Shown in pieces: positions 19,892 to 31,263 of a DNA stretch of 64,000 nt. The notes below the pieces were generated by a model. That model did not search any database. It had not been told where the DNA came from and was given only the letters and a program-made list of their open reading frames with translations. This stretch comes from Antilocapra americana (Eukaryota; Chordata; Mammalia; Artiodactyla; Antilocapridae). The stretch is from contig ML660204.1 in NCBI GenBank assembly GCA_007570785.1, positions 1,984,001 to 2,048,000 of the forward strand. Reading direction: 5' to 3'. The position numbers and the translations under genes are program-made. How positions within the stretch are numbered: position 1 is the stretch's first letter; each line of letters starts with the position of its first letter.

Positions 19892-20096
19892 ATGCATGCT
19901 CAGTTGCTCAGTCATGTCCAACTGGTTCTTTGCAATCCTGTGGACTGTAGCCCACCAGGCTCCTCTGTCCATGGGATTTCCCAGGCAAGAATACTGGAGT
20001 GGGTTGCCAGTTCCTCCTCCAGGGGATCTTCCCAACCCAGAGATTGAACCCAAGTCTCCTGCATTGGATTCTTTACCCCAGGGCGACCTCGGAAGC
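19892..20096 (-). mobile_element. Bov-tA-type SINE
   Basis: The plus strand runs from 'atgcatgctcagttgctcag' to 'attctttaccccagggcgac'; the head is slightly degenerate. Confidence 0.88.
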
Positions 20097-20354
20097 CTTG
20101 CACTGATTGCTTTAGCTTAATTGGTGTTCACCTCTGGGCTCAAGAAGGTTTACCCTTCCTTGAAATTCATGGCCTCTGTTCCTTGAACAGAACTGGCAAG
20201 GCCTGATACTTCAGCCTTGTTTTTCTGTGTGGTTTTGGGGAAGACTGCATGAGAAGGAGGATTTATGAGGGAATAGGACTTGGCCAGTCAGCAGTTCCAT
20301 TATTTTGGCCCATCTATCCCTGAACTACCCATAGCATCACCAATGCAATGTACA

Positions 20355-20462
20355 TGAACTTGGGCAAACTTTGGGAGATGGTGAGGGACAGGGAAGCCTG
20401 GTGTGCTGCAGTCCTTGGGGTCTCAAAGAGTCAGGCAGAACTGAGTGACTGAACAACAACAC
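20355..20462 (+). mobile_element. BovB 3'-end fragment
   Basis: Short 5'-truncated copy: 'caaactttgggagatggtga' to 'gagtgactgaacaacaacac'. Sequence before it (20097-20354) is unassigned. Confidence 0.75.
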
Positions 20463-20629
20463 CACCCATAAACTAATGACATGAAGACTTGATCTTTGTG
20501 TTGGGATTAAGATGAGGTACCTTCCACTGAGGCTAATGTAAGTGTGGGACTGGAAGCTGGAGAAATTCTGGGATCTAACAATATGCTTTTGTTTTAGTTT
20601 AGGTTCTCCCAAAAGTAGACTCTGAAACT

Positions 20630-21160
20630 GGGACTTGTGTACAGGTACTTTCTTGGGGAGCTGCTCTAGTTACTATATCACTGTAACACAAACCACTGCA
20701 AAATGCAGTGGCATAAAATGACCATTTTTACTATGCTCACAGATTATGTGGGTCAAGAATTCAGGCAGGGCACCATGGGCACTGGTTGTCTCTTCTCTGC
20801 AATGTCTGGGCCTTCAGCTGAGAGATGATTCAGTGGCTGGGGGTGACTCGATGGCTGGGGCTAGAATCATCTCGAGGTGTCTTCGCTTACACATGCACTG
20901 GACCATCCTGCTTGTCAGCTGGAACACCTCCACGGGGCCTTTCCATGTGGCCTGGGCTTCCTCATAGCATGGCAGCTGGCTTTCAAGAATGAGTGTCCCA
21001 AGGAACTTGGCAGAGGCTTCACCGCCTTTTCCACTCTAGTCTTGGAAGTCATGTGGCATCATTTCTGTGGCGTTCTATTTCTAGGAGCTGTCACACCACC
21101 ACCCTGCCCCCAACCAGGCTCAAGGGAAGGGAAAAATATTCCATCTCTTGATGGAAAGAG
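20630..21160. mobile_element. Old repeat (LTR-like), left part, split by BovB
   Basis: It starts near 'tagttactatatcactgtaa' and continues through 'ccactgcaaaatgcagtggc', a widely dispersed mammalian repeat. A matching final block ('gggaccatctttggaagaca') appears at about 22888, beyond the BovB insertion. The family name was not assigned. Confidence 0.45.
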
Positions 21161-21162
21161 AG

Positions 21163-22850
21163 TTAGTCAGTCAGTTCAGTCGCTCAGTCGTATCCAACTC
21201 TTTTTGACCCCACAAATTGCAGCACTCCAGGCCTCCCTGTCCATCACCAACTCCCAGAGTCTACCCAAACCCATGTCAGTTGAGTTGGTGATGCCATCCA
21301 GCCATCTCATCCTCTGTCGTCCCTTTCTCCTCCTGCCCCCAATCCTTCCCAGCATCAGGGTCTTTTCCAATGAGTCAGCTCTTTGCATGAGGTAGCCAAA
21401 GTATTGGAGTTTCAGCTTCAACATCAGTCCTTCCAATGAACACGCAGGACTGATCTCCTTTAGGATGGACTTGTTGGATCTCCTTGCAGTCCAAGGGCCT
21501 CTCAAGAGTCTTCTCCAACACCACAGTTCAAAAGCATCAATTCTTCGGCACTCAGCCTTTTTCACTGTCCAACTCTCACATCCATACATGACTACTAGAA
21601 AAACCATAGCCTTGACTAGACAGATCTTTGCTGGCAAAGTAATGTCTCTGCTTTTCAATACGCTATCCAGGTTGGCATAACTTTCCTTCCAAGGAGTAAG
21701 TGTCTTTTGATTTCATGGCTGCAGTCACCATCTACAGTGATTCTGGAGCACCCCAAAATAAAGTCTGACACTATTTGCACTGTTTCCCCATCTATTTGCC
21801 ATGAAGTGATGGGGCCAGATGCCATGATCTTAGTTTTTTTAATGTTGAGCCTTAAGCCAACTTTTTCACTCTCCTCTTTCACTTTCCTTAAGAGGCTCTT
21901 TAGTTCCTCTTCACTTTCTGCCATAAGGGTAGTGTCATCTCCATATCTGAGGTTATTGATATTTCTCCCAGCAATCTTGATTCTAGCTTGTTCTTCTTCC
22001 AGCCCAGCGTTTCTCATGATGTACTCTGCATATAAGTTAAATAAGCAGGGTGACAACATACAGCCTTGACATACTCCTTTCCAGATTTGGAACCAGTCTG
22101 TTGTTCCATGTCCAGTTCTAACTGTTGCTTCCTGACCTGTATACAGGTTTGTCAAGAGACAGATCAGGTGGTCTGGTATTCCCATCTCTTTCAGAATTTT
22201 CCACAGTTTATTGTGATCCACACAGTCAAAAGCTTTGGCAGAGTCAATAAAGCAGAAGTAGATGTTTTTCTGGAACTCTCTTGCTTTTTCGATAATCCAG
22301 CAGATGTTGGCAATTTGATCTCTGGTTCCTCTGCCTTTTCTAAAACCAGCTTGAACATCTGGAAGTTTATGGTTCATGTATTGCTGAAGCCTGGCTTGGA
22401 GAATTTTGAGCATTACTTTACTAGCATGTGAGATGAGTGCAATCATGCAGTAGTTTGAGCATTCTTTGGCATTGCCTTTCTTTGGGATTGGGATGAAAAG
22501 TGACCTTTTCCAGTCCTGTGGCCATTGCTGAGTTTTCCAAAGTTGCTGGCATATTGAGTGCAGCACTTTCACAGCACCATCTTTCAGGATTTGAAATAGC
22601 TCAACTGGAATTCCATCACCTCTACTAGCTTTGTTTGTAGTGATGCTTTCTAAGGCCCACTTGACTTCACATTCCAGGATGTCTGACTCTAGGTGAGTGA
22701 TCACACTATCGCGATGATCTGAGTCGTGAAGTTCTTTTTTGTACAGTTCTTCTGTGTATTCTTGCCACCTCTTCTTAATATCTTCTGCTTCTATTAGGTC
22801 CATACCATTTCTGTCCTTTATTGAGCCCATCTTTGCATAAAATGTCAAGG
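21163..22850 (-). mobile_element. 5'-truncated BovB (RTE) LINE with reverse transcriptase remnant
   Basis: About 1.7 kb of a normally ~3.2-kb element. The minus strand encodes much of the RT domain. The catalytic motif reads YGDD, followed by TTLMAES, where RTE elements usually have an Ala before DD. Upstream motifs include FRKGRGTRDQ and CFIDSAKAFD. A one-base frameshift near 21677 moves the last part into another frame (21658-21176, ending KKSWIRLSD). The 3' end is at 21163. It is dead. The 444-codon frame starting at 22989 begins in flanking, non-BovB sequence. Confidence 0.93.
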
Positions 22851-23180
22851 TTCTAAAAGAGCTTGTTTCCACAAAATAGATATTGTTGGGACCATCTTTG
22901 GAAGACAGTCTGCTGTAGGAAGTGATCCCAGGAAGGACTGGGGAAGGGACAAATGCCAATATAGAGGACACTGATGAGCAGGTTAACATGATGGTTAACT
23001 GGGGTCACTTCTGTCGGAGACCCTGTGAGGAAACATCATGCATCAGAATCATCCCACCCTCATGACCTAATCACCTCCCCAAAGTCCTGCCACCAACTAC
23101 CAGCACACCAGGGATTAGGCTTCAACATATGGACTTTTAGGGGACATAAACATTCAGTCAGGAAGCAACAGTTAGAACTA
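22851..23180. mobile_element. Old LTR-like debris between two BovB copies
   Basis: Contains 'catgacctaatcacctcccc' and 'gggattaggcttcaacatat', the reverse complement of MaLR (MST/MLT1) LTR sequence, at about 23055-23170, after the right end of the older split repeat. Confidence 0.55.
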
Positions 23181-23184
23181 GACA

Positions 23185-24112
23185 TAGAACAACAGAATGG
23201 TTCCAAATTGGGAAAGGCTTACATCAAGGCTGTATATTGTCACTCTGCTTATTTAACTTATATGCAGAGTACATCATAAGAAATGTGCTGAGCTGGATGA
23301 AGCACACAAACTGGTATCAAGATTGCCAGAAGAAATATCAATAACCTCAGATATGCAGATGACACCACCCTAATGGCAGGAAGCAAAGAGGAACTAAAGA
23401 GCCTCTTAAGGAAAGTGAAAGAGGAGAGTGAAAAAAACGGGGTTATAACTCAACGTTCAAAAAACTTAAGATCATGGCATCTGGTCCCATCACTTCATGG
23501 CAAATAGATGGGGAAACAATGGAAACAGAGATTTTATTTTGTGGGGCTCCAAAATCTCTGCAGATGGTGACTGTAGCCATGAAATTAAAAGACACTTACT
23601 CCTTGGAAGAAAAACTATGACCAACCTAGACAGCATATTAAAAAGCAGAGACATTACTTTGCCAACAAAGGTCCATCTAGTCAAAGCTATGGTTTTTCCA
23701 GTAGTCATGTATGAATGTGAGAGTTGGACTATAAAGAAAGCTGAGCGCCGAAGAGTTGATGCTTTTGAACTGTGGTGTTGGAGAAGACTCTTGAGAGTCC
23801 CTTGGACAGTAAGGAGATCAAAACCAGTCAATCGTAAAGGAAATCAACCCTGAATATACATTGGAAGGACTGATCCTGAAGCTCCAGTACTTTGGCCACC
23901 TGATGCAAAGAGCTGACTGACTGGAAGACACCCTGATGCTGGGAAAGATTGAGGGCAAATGGAGAAGAGGATGAGATGGTTAGATGGCATCACTGACTCA
24001 GTGAGCGTGAGTTTGAGCAAACTCCAGGAGATAGTGAAGGACAAGAAAGCCTGGCGCGGTGTAGTCCATGGGGTCACAAAGAGTCAGACAAGACTGAGCA
24101 ACTGAACAACAA
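23185..24112 (+). mobile_element. 5'-truncated BovB LINE, plus strand
   Basis: About 930 bp from the RT region ('gcaatatatgcag'-type block just after 23240) to the 3' end ('actgagcaactgaacaacaa'). Frameshifts and a short A-run break the reading frame near 23440. It is the inverted counterpart of the copy at 21163-22090. Confidence 0.9.
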
Positions 24113-25075
24113 CCTCTAGGGATGTACCATGTGCTGAGTTGCTTACGTATGGGTGCTGGAACCTATCACTCACTGAGATGACTCTGATTGGATTGGAGGA
24201 GACCAGTCAGCCACACCCCTGGGGTCAGCCTGCTTTGAGCCCCCTGGATGGGTTAAGTGATGAATACACGTCTGAGCAAATGTGAGCTTTGTTGACAAGG
24301 AAAGGGTGGACCAAAGACTTGGATATCAGTGGCACGTCCCCTTTGATCTCAGCTAAAATTGTGATGGGAAGGATTGTGCAAACCCAGACTCACCTGGCAC
24401 TTCTGGCTTCCCAGCCAAGGCTTCCAGTGTCTTCCATATTTTCCATCCCTGTGGGAGTCTCCTAGAGGTGTTGAGGTGTTGGCCGGTGGCAATCAGAGCT
24501 GGGGAGTAAAATCGTCTTACATTGTCACCGGTGGAGAATTGTGAGAAACATTCCAAATCATTTGTACCTTTTTTGGATCTTTCTCAGACAATAGCAGTAT
24601 CAGGCCCACTGCTACAGCAACAACCCCACTAATACACCCTCTGCCTCATTCTTCTTGCCCCTGCACTTTTGCTTCTGGAAATCGCCTCCCAGATAAACTC
24701 CCCGCACTCAAGACTTTGTTACTGGGAAGTCAAAATTAAGGCAAAGGGGGAATTTCATGGATCATCCTCAATAGTTCTGAACCCTGCCTGTGTTAAAATT
24801 AGACATGTCTTGTTAGACAACCTTGGACCAGCCGTCTGTCTGTGCTTTGGTTTCTTAACTTTCAAAATGGCCTTCATAATGGTGCCTAACTTGTAGAGTT
24901 TTTGAGAGAATAAAGAGATGATGTAAGTAAGGTCCTTAGAACAGTTCCCAACGCTCTGTAAATGCTCAATAAATATGATAGTATGTCAATATCATATTGT
25001 CAAATATCAAATTAAATGTTTGATAACATTTTAAATTAATAATAGATCTGACAGGTCTCTCTGTGTTTGTACTTC
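24113..25075. other. Spacer, unique plus MIR
   Basis: 24113-24700 is unassigned. A plus-strand MIR covers about 24800-24985 ('tgctcaataaatatgatagt'). No gene is seen. Confidence 0.4.
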
Positions 25076-26100
25076 TAGACTAGTCCCAATGTATTAGCCC
25101 AGGCTCTTGTTTGCAGGTGTAGAAAGCCAGTGTGAGTCAGCTTAATGAAAATGGAACACTTGGCTACTCCCTTGACTGTAGGGTGAAACTAGGCCTCAGA
25201 GAAAAGTGGGTTCAGAAACTTTTTTCTGTCTCTCACTTGGCAGAGGGATTACCTCCATGTGACAAGAACGTGGCTGTCAACAGGGATTATCTTTGCTTTT
25301 AGTAATAGAAACCTGACAAGAGAGGCTTAAAATGCCCTAACACATTTCCTCTCATGAAAGAGAATCTGGAAGTGGGAAGCTCAGGACTGGGGTGGCTGCT
25401 CCACTGTCACTAGGGGCACAGGCCCTTTCTATCTGTCAACCCCATCATTTTAGAGTAGGGTGTTTAGTTCAAGGGTGTCTCTGAAGTGCCAGCCCGGAAG
25501 AAGGTGGAGAAATGGAAAGGCAAAGGATATGACCCCCTCCTTTTTCGGGTGTTGTCTCAGAAGTTCCAAATAACACTCTCCCTTGTGTGTCATTGACCAG
25601 AACTTGATCACATGGCCACTGCTGGCGGCAAGGGCGGCTGGGATATGTAGTCTTCATTCAGTGTGGCAATGTGCTCAGCTAACAACAGAGTTCCCTTACT
25701 AAGGAAGGAGAGGATGGATCTTGATAAGTCGCTAGCAATCTGAGCCACAGCTCTCAAGTTACAGGTCTTACGATTTGGAGAGAGGGAAAGAGGAAATTTC
25801 CAAATTCTAGTCAGATGCCCAAATCTGAACCAATCATCTGTGGCCATGAGGGAACAAGACTTTTTATTCTTCTAAAGCATAAGCCACCATTATTGATTAT
25901 GACTTAAATGTGTGAAGTTCATTTAAAAAAAAATCACTGTTTATCTGCTATTGGCTAGATACTGCAGTAGACCCAGGAAATTTAATGACAAGCAAAAAGA
26001 TTGTCAGTCTCTTTCTCATGTAGCTTATAATCTAATGTGGGAGACAGAGAATAACCAGATACCACAGTAATTAATGGAAAAATGTACATTATTGGTAAGT
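25076..26100. other. Spacer, unassigned
   Basis: Moderately AT-rich sequence with possible old DNA-transposon or LTR debris. No exon, CpG island or microsatellite is recognised. Confidence 0.35.
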
Positions 26101-27050
26101 GCTGTGAACCAAGATCATGTGGTCCTTGAGGAAGTGATCATCAAGCTGGGAGATGAAGACTGAAAAGAAATAACTAGTCAACAGTGGTGGTGTTGGCATT
26201 GCAAATGAAGTATGTTACTGGTGGTCAGAACAGCTTATGCAAAGGCTCTGTGGCAGTGGGGAAAGCAAAATTCATAAACAGAGGTCGCTGTAACTCAAAC
26301 AGCAAAGGCGCTTATGTCTGAAGATTCAGCTAGAGTGATAGAAAGAGTCAGACTGAGTAGGTCTTTGAAAACAGGTTCCTCTCCCCACCCCCACAGTGAG
26401 AAATCATCAAGGCATTCAAACATAGAAAAGGAACAGGAGTGACATAATCAAATCTGCATTTTTAAAAAGATCCCTGTGGTCACTGTGGAGAGAGGAAGGG
26501 AGGTGGTGGAGGCAGAATGGATCCAGGGTCACCAGAAAGAAGGTAAGGTTTAGGGTGGAGACTTTGAGAAGACAAAGAGAAAAAAATAAACAGAACCTGA
26601 TGGATTAGATGGAAGGGTAAAGGAGACAGATGCAGGAGAGAACCATATCATGGCTTCAGACTTGGGCTGGTCTATGGTACTTTTGGGATATCCATGTGGA
26701 GGTGGTTTGCAGGTAGATGTGGATTTGCAGCTCAGAGAGGTCAGAATTGAAAATGTAAATTTGCAAGTCATCTGCATGTGGGTGAAAATTGAAGCCGTGG
26801 GTGTGATGAGATTGCTTCATGAGAATACACAGTGAGAGGAGGAGTCTAGGAGAGACCTTGAGGAGCACAGACCAGCACAGAAGAGGGAACAGGAAGTAGG
26901 TTCCTTACTTAGGCGCAGGAAGATGAGTCTGCAAAGTCACTAAGTGGAGCAGCCAGACAGGGCAGAGGAGAGCCAGAGTTGCATCCCAGAGGCCTTCCTT
27001 TGAGAGGACTGTGAAAAGCAGACTGGACATATGCTAATTGAGGTGCTCTG
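26101..27050 (-). mobile_element. L2 LINE with reverse transcriptase remnant
   Basis: The 3' region (about 26200-26480) contains the reverse of the 'ggcctttgcataagctgttc' block. Further up, the minus frame 26868-26656 reads FHPHADDLQIYIF, a decayed version of the L2 RT catalytic motif. This is an old fossil with many breaks. Confidence 0.75.
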
Positions 27051-27449
27051 GGCTGCAGGTAATGGGGACATGGGCTTTCCTATCTCTGCTCTGCTATCCA
27101 GGCTGTGGGCTTCATGTAGGGCTGGTTCCCTTTAAGGTCACAAGATGATACATTAGATGTTTATTAATATAAAATGCTATTTAGAGTGGGTTCTGGTCCC
27201 TGAACCTGAAACAAATGTAACTGATGCAATAACCAATCAGGAGCATTGTGGATGGCAGGGAAGGCATCTGGTGCCTCAGCCCATCAGACTTCCTTTGGAA
27301 ACCTTGTGGGGGATTTCCACACCACTGTCATTGCTGGAGACAACTAGCGCATAGCTCAGGATGCAGTCAGCCTGTCCCGAGGTGTATGAAAGGAAAGGTA
27401 GACAGGCACCAGGTTAAGGGTATAAAATTTGAGTGCCCTGTCTATAAAA
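27051..27449. other. Spacer, unassigned
   Basis: Unique sequence with no recognised gene or repeat. Confidence 0.35.
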
Positions 27450-27724
27450 GTGGAGAAGGCAATGGCACCTCACTCCAGTACTCTTGCCTGGAAAACCCCA
27501 TGGACAGAGGAGCCTGGTGGGCTGCAGTCCATAGGGTTGCTAAGAGTTGGACTCAACTGAGCGACTTTGCTTTCACTTTTCACTTTCATGCATTGGAGAA
27601 GGAAATGGGAACCTACTCCAGTGTTCTTGCCTGGAGAATCCCAGGGACGGGGCAGCCTGGTGGGCTGCCGTCTCTGGGGTCGCACAGAGTCGGACATGAC
27701 TGAAGCGACTTAGCAGCAGCAGTC
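27450..27724 (+). mobile_element. Bov-A2 dimeric SINE
   Basis: Two Bov-A units in tandem: 27450-27590 and 27594-27724. Each carries an 'actccagt-ttcttgcctggag'-like block, and the end reads 'gaagcgacttagcagcagca'. The 15 bp between them is the usual 'cactttcatgca' linker. Confidence 0.92.
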
Positions 27725-28570
27725 TATAAAAGGAAGAAAACTGAAAGGTGACTCAAAGGAGGGTGCAGTTCTAGCCTATACTCCCAAGCCCCCAGCCTGG
27801 CATTGGGCCCTCAGAGACCCCCACTCTGTGAGTCTGTGCTGGGGGTTGGCGTTAAATGGCACGATGCTAGTGGTCCCCAGTGAAGTTGTTTAGTAAGGCA
27901 AGGAGAGATTTGCATTTTGAAAGCTCACCAAGCCAGCTGGCAAGTGGGATGGATTGGTGCTCCACCGGCTTACTGAACACTTTTGGTGACAGGTAGCCCA
28001 CAGGCTCTAGGGGCAGCTCCTAGTTTTGGGACAATGTTGTGAACCAAAGTCAACCTTTTTGCATGCCTGCATTTGCCACTTGTATAACCAATAGGACTGG
28101 CCAGAACCCCTCCTCCCCTCACCCCCAGAGAGAAGGGTGAAGTGGGGAAGAATATAGGGGTTGTAAACTGGCTGTCAAGGGACAAATCTGGCCCACAGTT
28201 GTATTTGTTTGAGAGGTGCAGTTAATTTGAATTGCAATTCTTTAAGGTAAGACATGCTGTTTTCAGGTGCCACCATTCCCTAATGTCTTAGGGCAGCCTG
28301 CCTCATTCACTTATGTTATTAATCTGGGTCTTGAACCCTTTCAGTTTGCAATCCCAGTATATGAGGACCATTTAGGACTGAGGATGCCTGGAACCATGTG
28401 GATGTCAAGGGACTCCTTGAGCTGTGAGACTGCTGGTGACAGCTACAGGCTGGTGCAGGGTTGGGGGAGGGAGGGATTGAGTGGAAACAAAAGCTGGCTG
28501 CCTCTTAGATGTCCCCCCACCCCACCTGTCCCCATCACAAGGTCTAGAGGCACTGATGAGTGGCCAAAGT
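27725..28570. other. Spacer before the SCRT2 3' end
   Basis: Unique sequence with no gene recognised. An AT-rich patch lies at 28200-28260. Confidence 0.35.
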
Positions 28571-28573
28571 CCC

Positions 28574-28579
28574 TTTAAT
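28574..28579 (-). terminator. SCRT2: Candidate SCRT2 poly(A) signal (ATTAAA)
   Basis: ATTAAA on the minus strand, 1.9 kb past the SCRT2 stop codon. It is the first plausible signal found in that direction; no minus-strand AATAAA was noticed between it and the stop. Tentative. Confidence 0.35.
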
Positions 28580-28959
28580 ATCCCTGAATTGCCTTACAAG
28601 TAATACTGCTGAAGGTGAGGAAGGGATGGGAGTCTGGGGTGGGAGATGGGGGAGGAGAAGGGAGGGAGAGCGCCAAGCGCTCATACAAAATATGGCCAAA
28701 AGGCTTAGCATGCATGGAAAATTATTGCTGTCGGAAGTTCCTATTTACAGGATCAACACACTCCGTAATTGCTTCTGCATACCCTCTCCCTCCCTTCATC
28801 CCTGCCGCCTCCCTTCCCAGATGGGCCTGGAGCTGAGAAGCCCTAGAGAAGTGCCCCTGTTGGGGGGTGGGGGGGGGCCTCCAGGCTTCACCCTCATTTG
28901 CGGCTTAGGGAAGAGGGGGGAGGGTCAGAGATTCTGGGACTCCTGCCCCCACCCCCACC

Positions 28960-29240
28960 CCGTCCAGCTGGGCGCCTAGAGATGGGGCAGAGGCGTGTGC
29001 TTAAAGCAGAGGGGGCCAGGGCCTGCAAGCATGGAGGTGTGTGCTTCGGTCCTCGCCCGGGCATGCAAAAGCGCGGCGGGGGAGGTAGTGGCGGCCAATG
29101 TGGGGGGGCTGCTGGGGGCCCGGCCCCTCTGCCCGGGAGAGTTGCATAGACTTGGCGGGAGGGAGCGCTCCTCCCTGGAGCGGAGCGGAGCTGGCCGGAA
29201 GCCCCAGCGGGTCCGGGGCTCAGTCGGTCCCTGGAACTTG
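28960..29240. promoter_or_regulatory. CpG-rich patch downstream of SCRT2
   Basis: About 17 CpG in the 185 bp from 29040 to 29225, with a cggagcgg repeat near 29170-29190. No exon is recognised. It could be part of the SCRT2 3'UTR or an intragenic CpG island. Confidence 0.5.
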
Positions 29241-29603
29241 GGGTTCCTCAAGAAGAGGAATGAATAGGAAACATATCGGGGAGGCTCCTCTCTCCAGTCC
29301 CCCTGCAGTGGGACTAGAGGGCTCAGGAGGGTGGGGACCTGCCCCAAGACTGACCTTCTGATGTCCCCCCACCCCCCAGTTGAGGATCAGCAGGCTATCC
29401 CTCCCATTCTCACGCCACCTTCCCCAGCAAGTTCAGGCTCTGATGAGGGTAGGGCTTCTCCCCACTCCCCGAAATGGGGTGTGTTGGGGTGGGGGGACAG
29501 CCCTCTATGGCCTTTGCTGTCCCTCTCCTTGCCTGGCTCCCTGACCTCCCAGTCCAGCTGGGAAGCCAGACCATTACTGGGTGAGGGCAAGAGATTAATT
29601 AGA

Positions 29604-29640
29604 ATAATAAATAAATAAATAAATACACAAATAAATACAC
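29604..29640. repeat. (AATA)n tetranucleotide repeat
   Basis: AATA units, slightly interrupted by cacaa. A likely length polymorphism. Confidence 0.9.
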
Positions 29641-30478
29641 TGGAGAGGCCCAGCTGGATGGGGAGAAGGGCATTTGTGAGGTGCCCCAGACCTCCCCCCT
29701 ACACATAAAGAGGGTACCTGTAGTCCTGTGGGTAGGGAAAGTGCTCAGAGAATCTGTGGGAGAGGCTGACAGCCCAAGGAGGGGCTGTCCCAGGGTGAGA
29801 GAGGGGCTACATTAGGGGGCCGAGCCCTGAACTGGCCCTCATGTCTACCCCGGGTCAAGTGAACTCACAGGGTTGAGAGCTGCTAGTGGGATGAGGGGTC
29901 TGGAGAGAGTAGGGGATGGGAATGTGTGGGAAGGTCCCCCAGAGGATGAGGAAGGTGGTGTGTGAATGGCTAGACTAAGGCCAAGGTAAGGGCAGGAGGA
30001 TCTGGGACAGACTGGGGACTCCGAGAGTGAAGATTAGGTTCCTAAGGCCTGCGTCCTGGTGTGGATGGGGAATCCATAGCAGGCTTGAGAGTCAAGGTGA
30101 GGTTTGGGCCTTAAGAGTAGGGGGGGCTCCAGTAGAGAACCGGCCTGAAACGCAGTTGGGAAGTGAGAGGAAAGGTCTGCAAGTTAGAAGGGGAGAGCTG
30201 CAGTGTCTGGACGGGAGAAAATTCCGGCTAGGGGGCCCGGCAAAGGTGCGGACCTGGTGCCTGAGTTGGGAGCCTTGAGGGCCCGGACAGCGGGTCAAGG
30301 TCCGAATCTTGGTAGCCGGTAAGCACAGGGCCGGTAGGGATGTACTTGAGAAGACAGTGGCGGAAGCGAGTTCTGGGTTTGGGGGTCGGAGAGAAAAGTT
30401 CTGGTCTGGGAGCAGGGTCCCCACGAGGGCCGTGGGCAGGGGGACGCAGCTGGGGGACCCGGGGGCGCGGTGGGCGCC

Positions 30479-31263
30479 TCAGCTGGTGGGGCCGGCGGGC
30501 GGCGGCGGCGGGGGTGGCTCGGCCCCCTTGACGCAGGCGGCCTCGCAGTGCTTGTGGAGGTAGGACTTGAGCGCGAAGCTCTTGTCGCACTGGCGGCAGC
30601 GGTAGTGCTTGAAGGCTGAGTGCGTCTGCATGTGCGCGCGCAGGTTGGAGCGGTCGGCGAAGGCCTTGCCGCAGTGCGCGCAGCCGAACGGCTTCTCGCC
30701 GGTGTGCGAGCGCATGTGGCCCTGCAGCAGCCAGGGCCGCGAGAAGGCCTTGCCGCACACGCCGCACTTGTGGCGCAGGTTGTGCGTGAGCACATGCATG
30801 GCCAGCGCGGGCATGGAGACGTACGCCTTGCCGCACGTAGGGCACTTGCGCGCCAGCTGGCTGTCCAGGCTGCGGTGCGTCTGCTTGTGGCGGCTCAGGT
30901 TCGACGACGTGGCGTACGTCTTGCCGCACTCGGCGCACGCGTGCCGGTGCCCGCCGCCCGCCGGCGTCCCCGCGCGCCCCGCGCGCCCCCCGCCGCTCGC
31001 GGGGTCCCCCGCGCCGCCCGCGTCCCCGCCGCGCCGCCGCCGCGAGCGCCCGTCCGAGATGAAGAAGGCGTCCATGGAATAGCTGTCGGTCACGGCCGCC
31101 TCCCCGCGGAAGTAGCGCGCCGACAGGCTGGACTGAGGGCTCTCGGGGTCGCTGTACTCTTCCGGGGCCGCCGGCGGGTACGCGGTCTCCGCCGGCGCCA
31201 GCTCCAGGCCTGGCTTCTGGTCCGCATCGTAGCTGCTGGGGGGCAGGCAGTGCGGGGCGTAAC
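30479..31263 (-). CDS. SCRT2: SCRT2 coding exon 2
   Basis: 785 nt from the acceptor (minus strand ccctccag|GTTACG) to TGA at 30481-30479. It completes the Gly codon split by the intron (phase 1) and encodes residues 45-305, including all five zinc fingers. It is GC-rich throughout. The long antisense frames at 30609-31276 are shadows. Confidence 0.96.

Larger units (their letters stand above)
28580..30478 (-). other. SCRT2: Probable SCRT2 3'UTR / downstream region
   Basis: Mostly repeat-free sequence. It includes an AT-rich conserved-looking block at 28680-28790, poly-G at 28862-28877, a CpG-rich patch at 28960-29240 and an (AATA)n tract at 29604-29640. The lack of interspersed repeats across 1.9 kb is unusual for this window and fits a constrained 3'UTR. 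Confidence 0.4.

Noticed and set aside
21655..22989. 444-codon minus-strand frame as a host gene
   Set aside because: It is BovB reverse transcriptase with a non-BovB leader from flanking sequence and a frameshift at its end.
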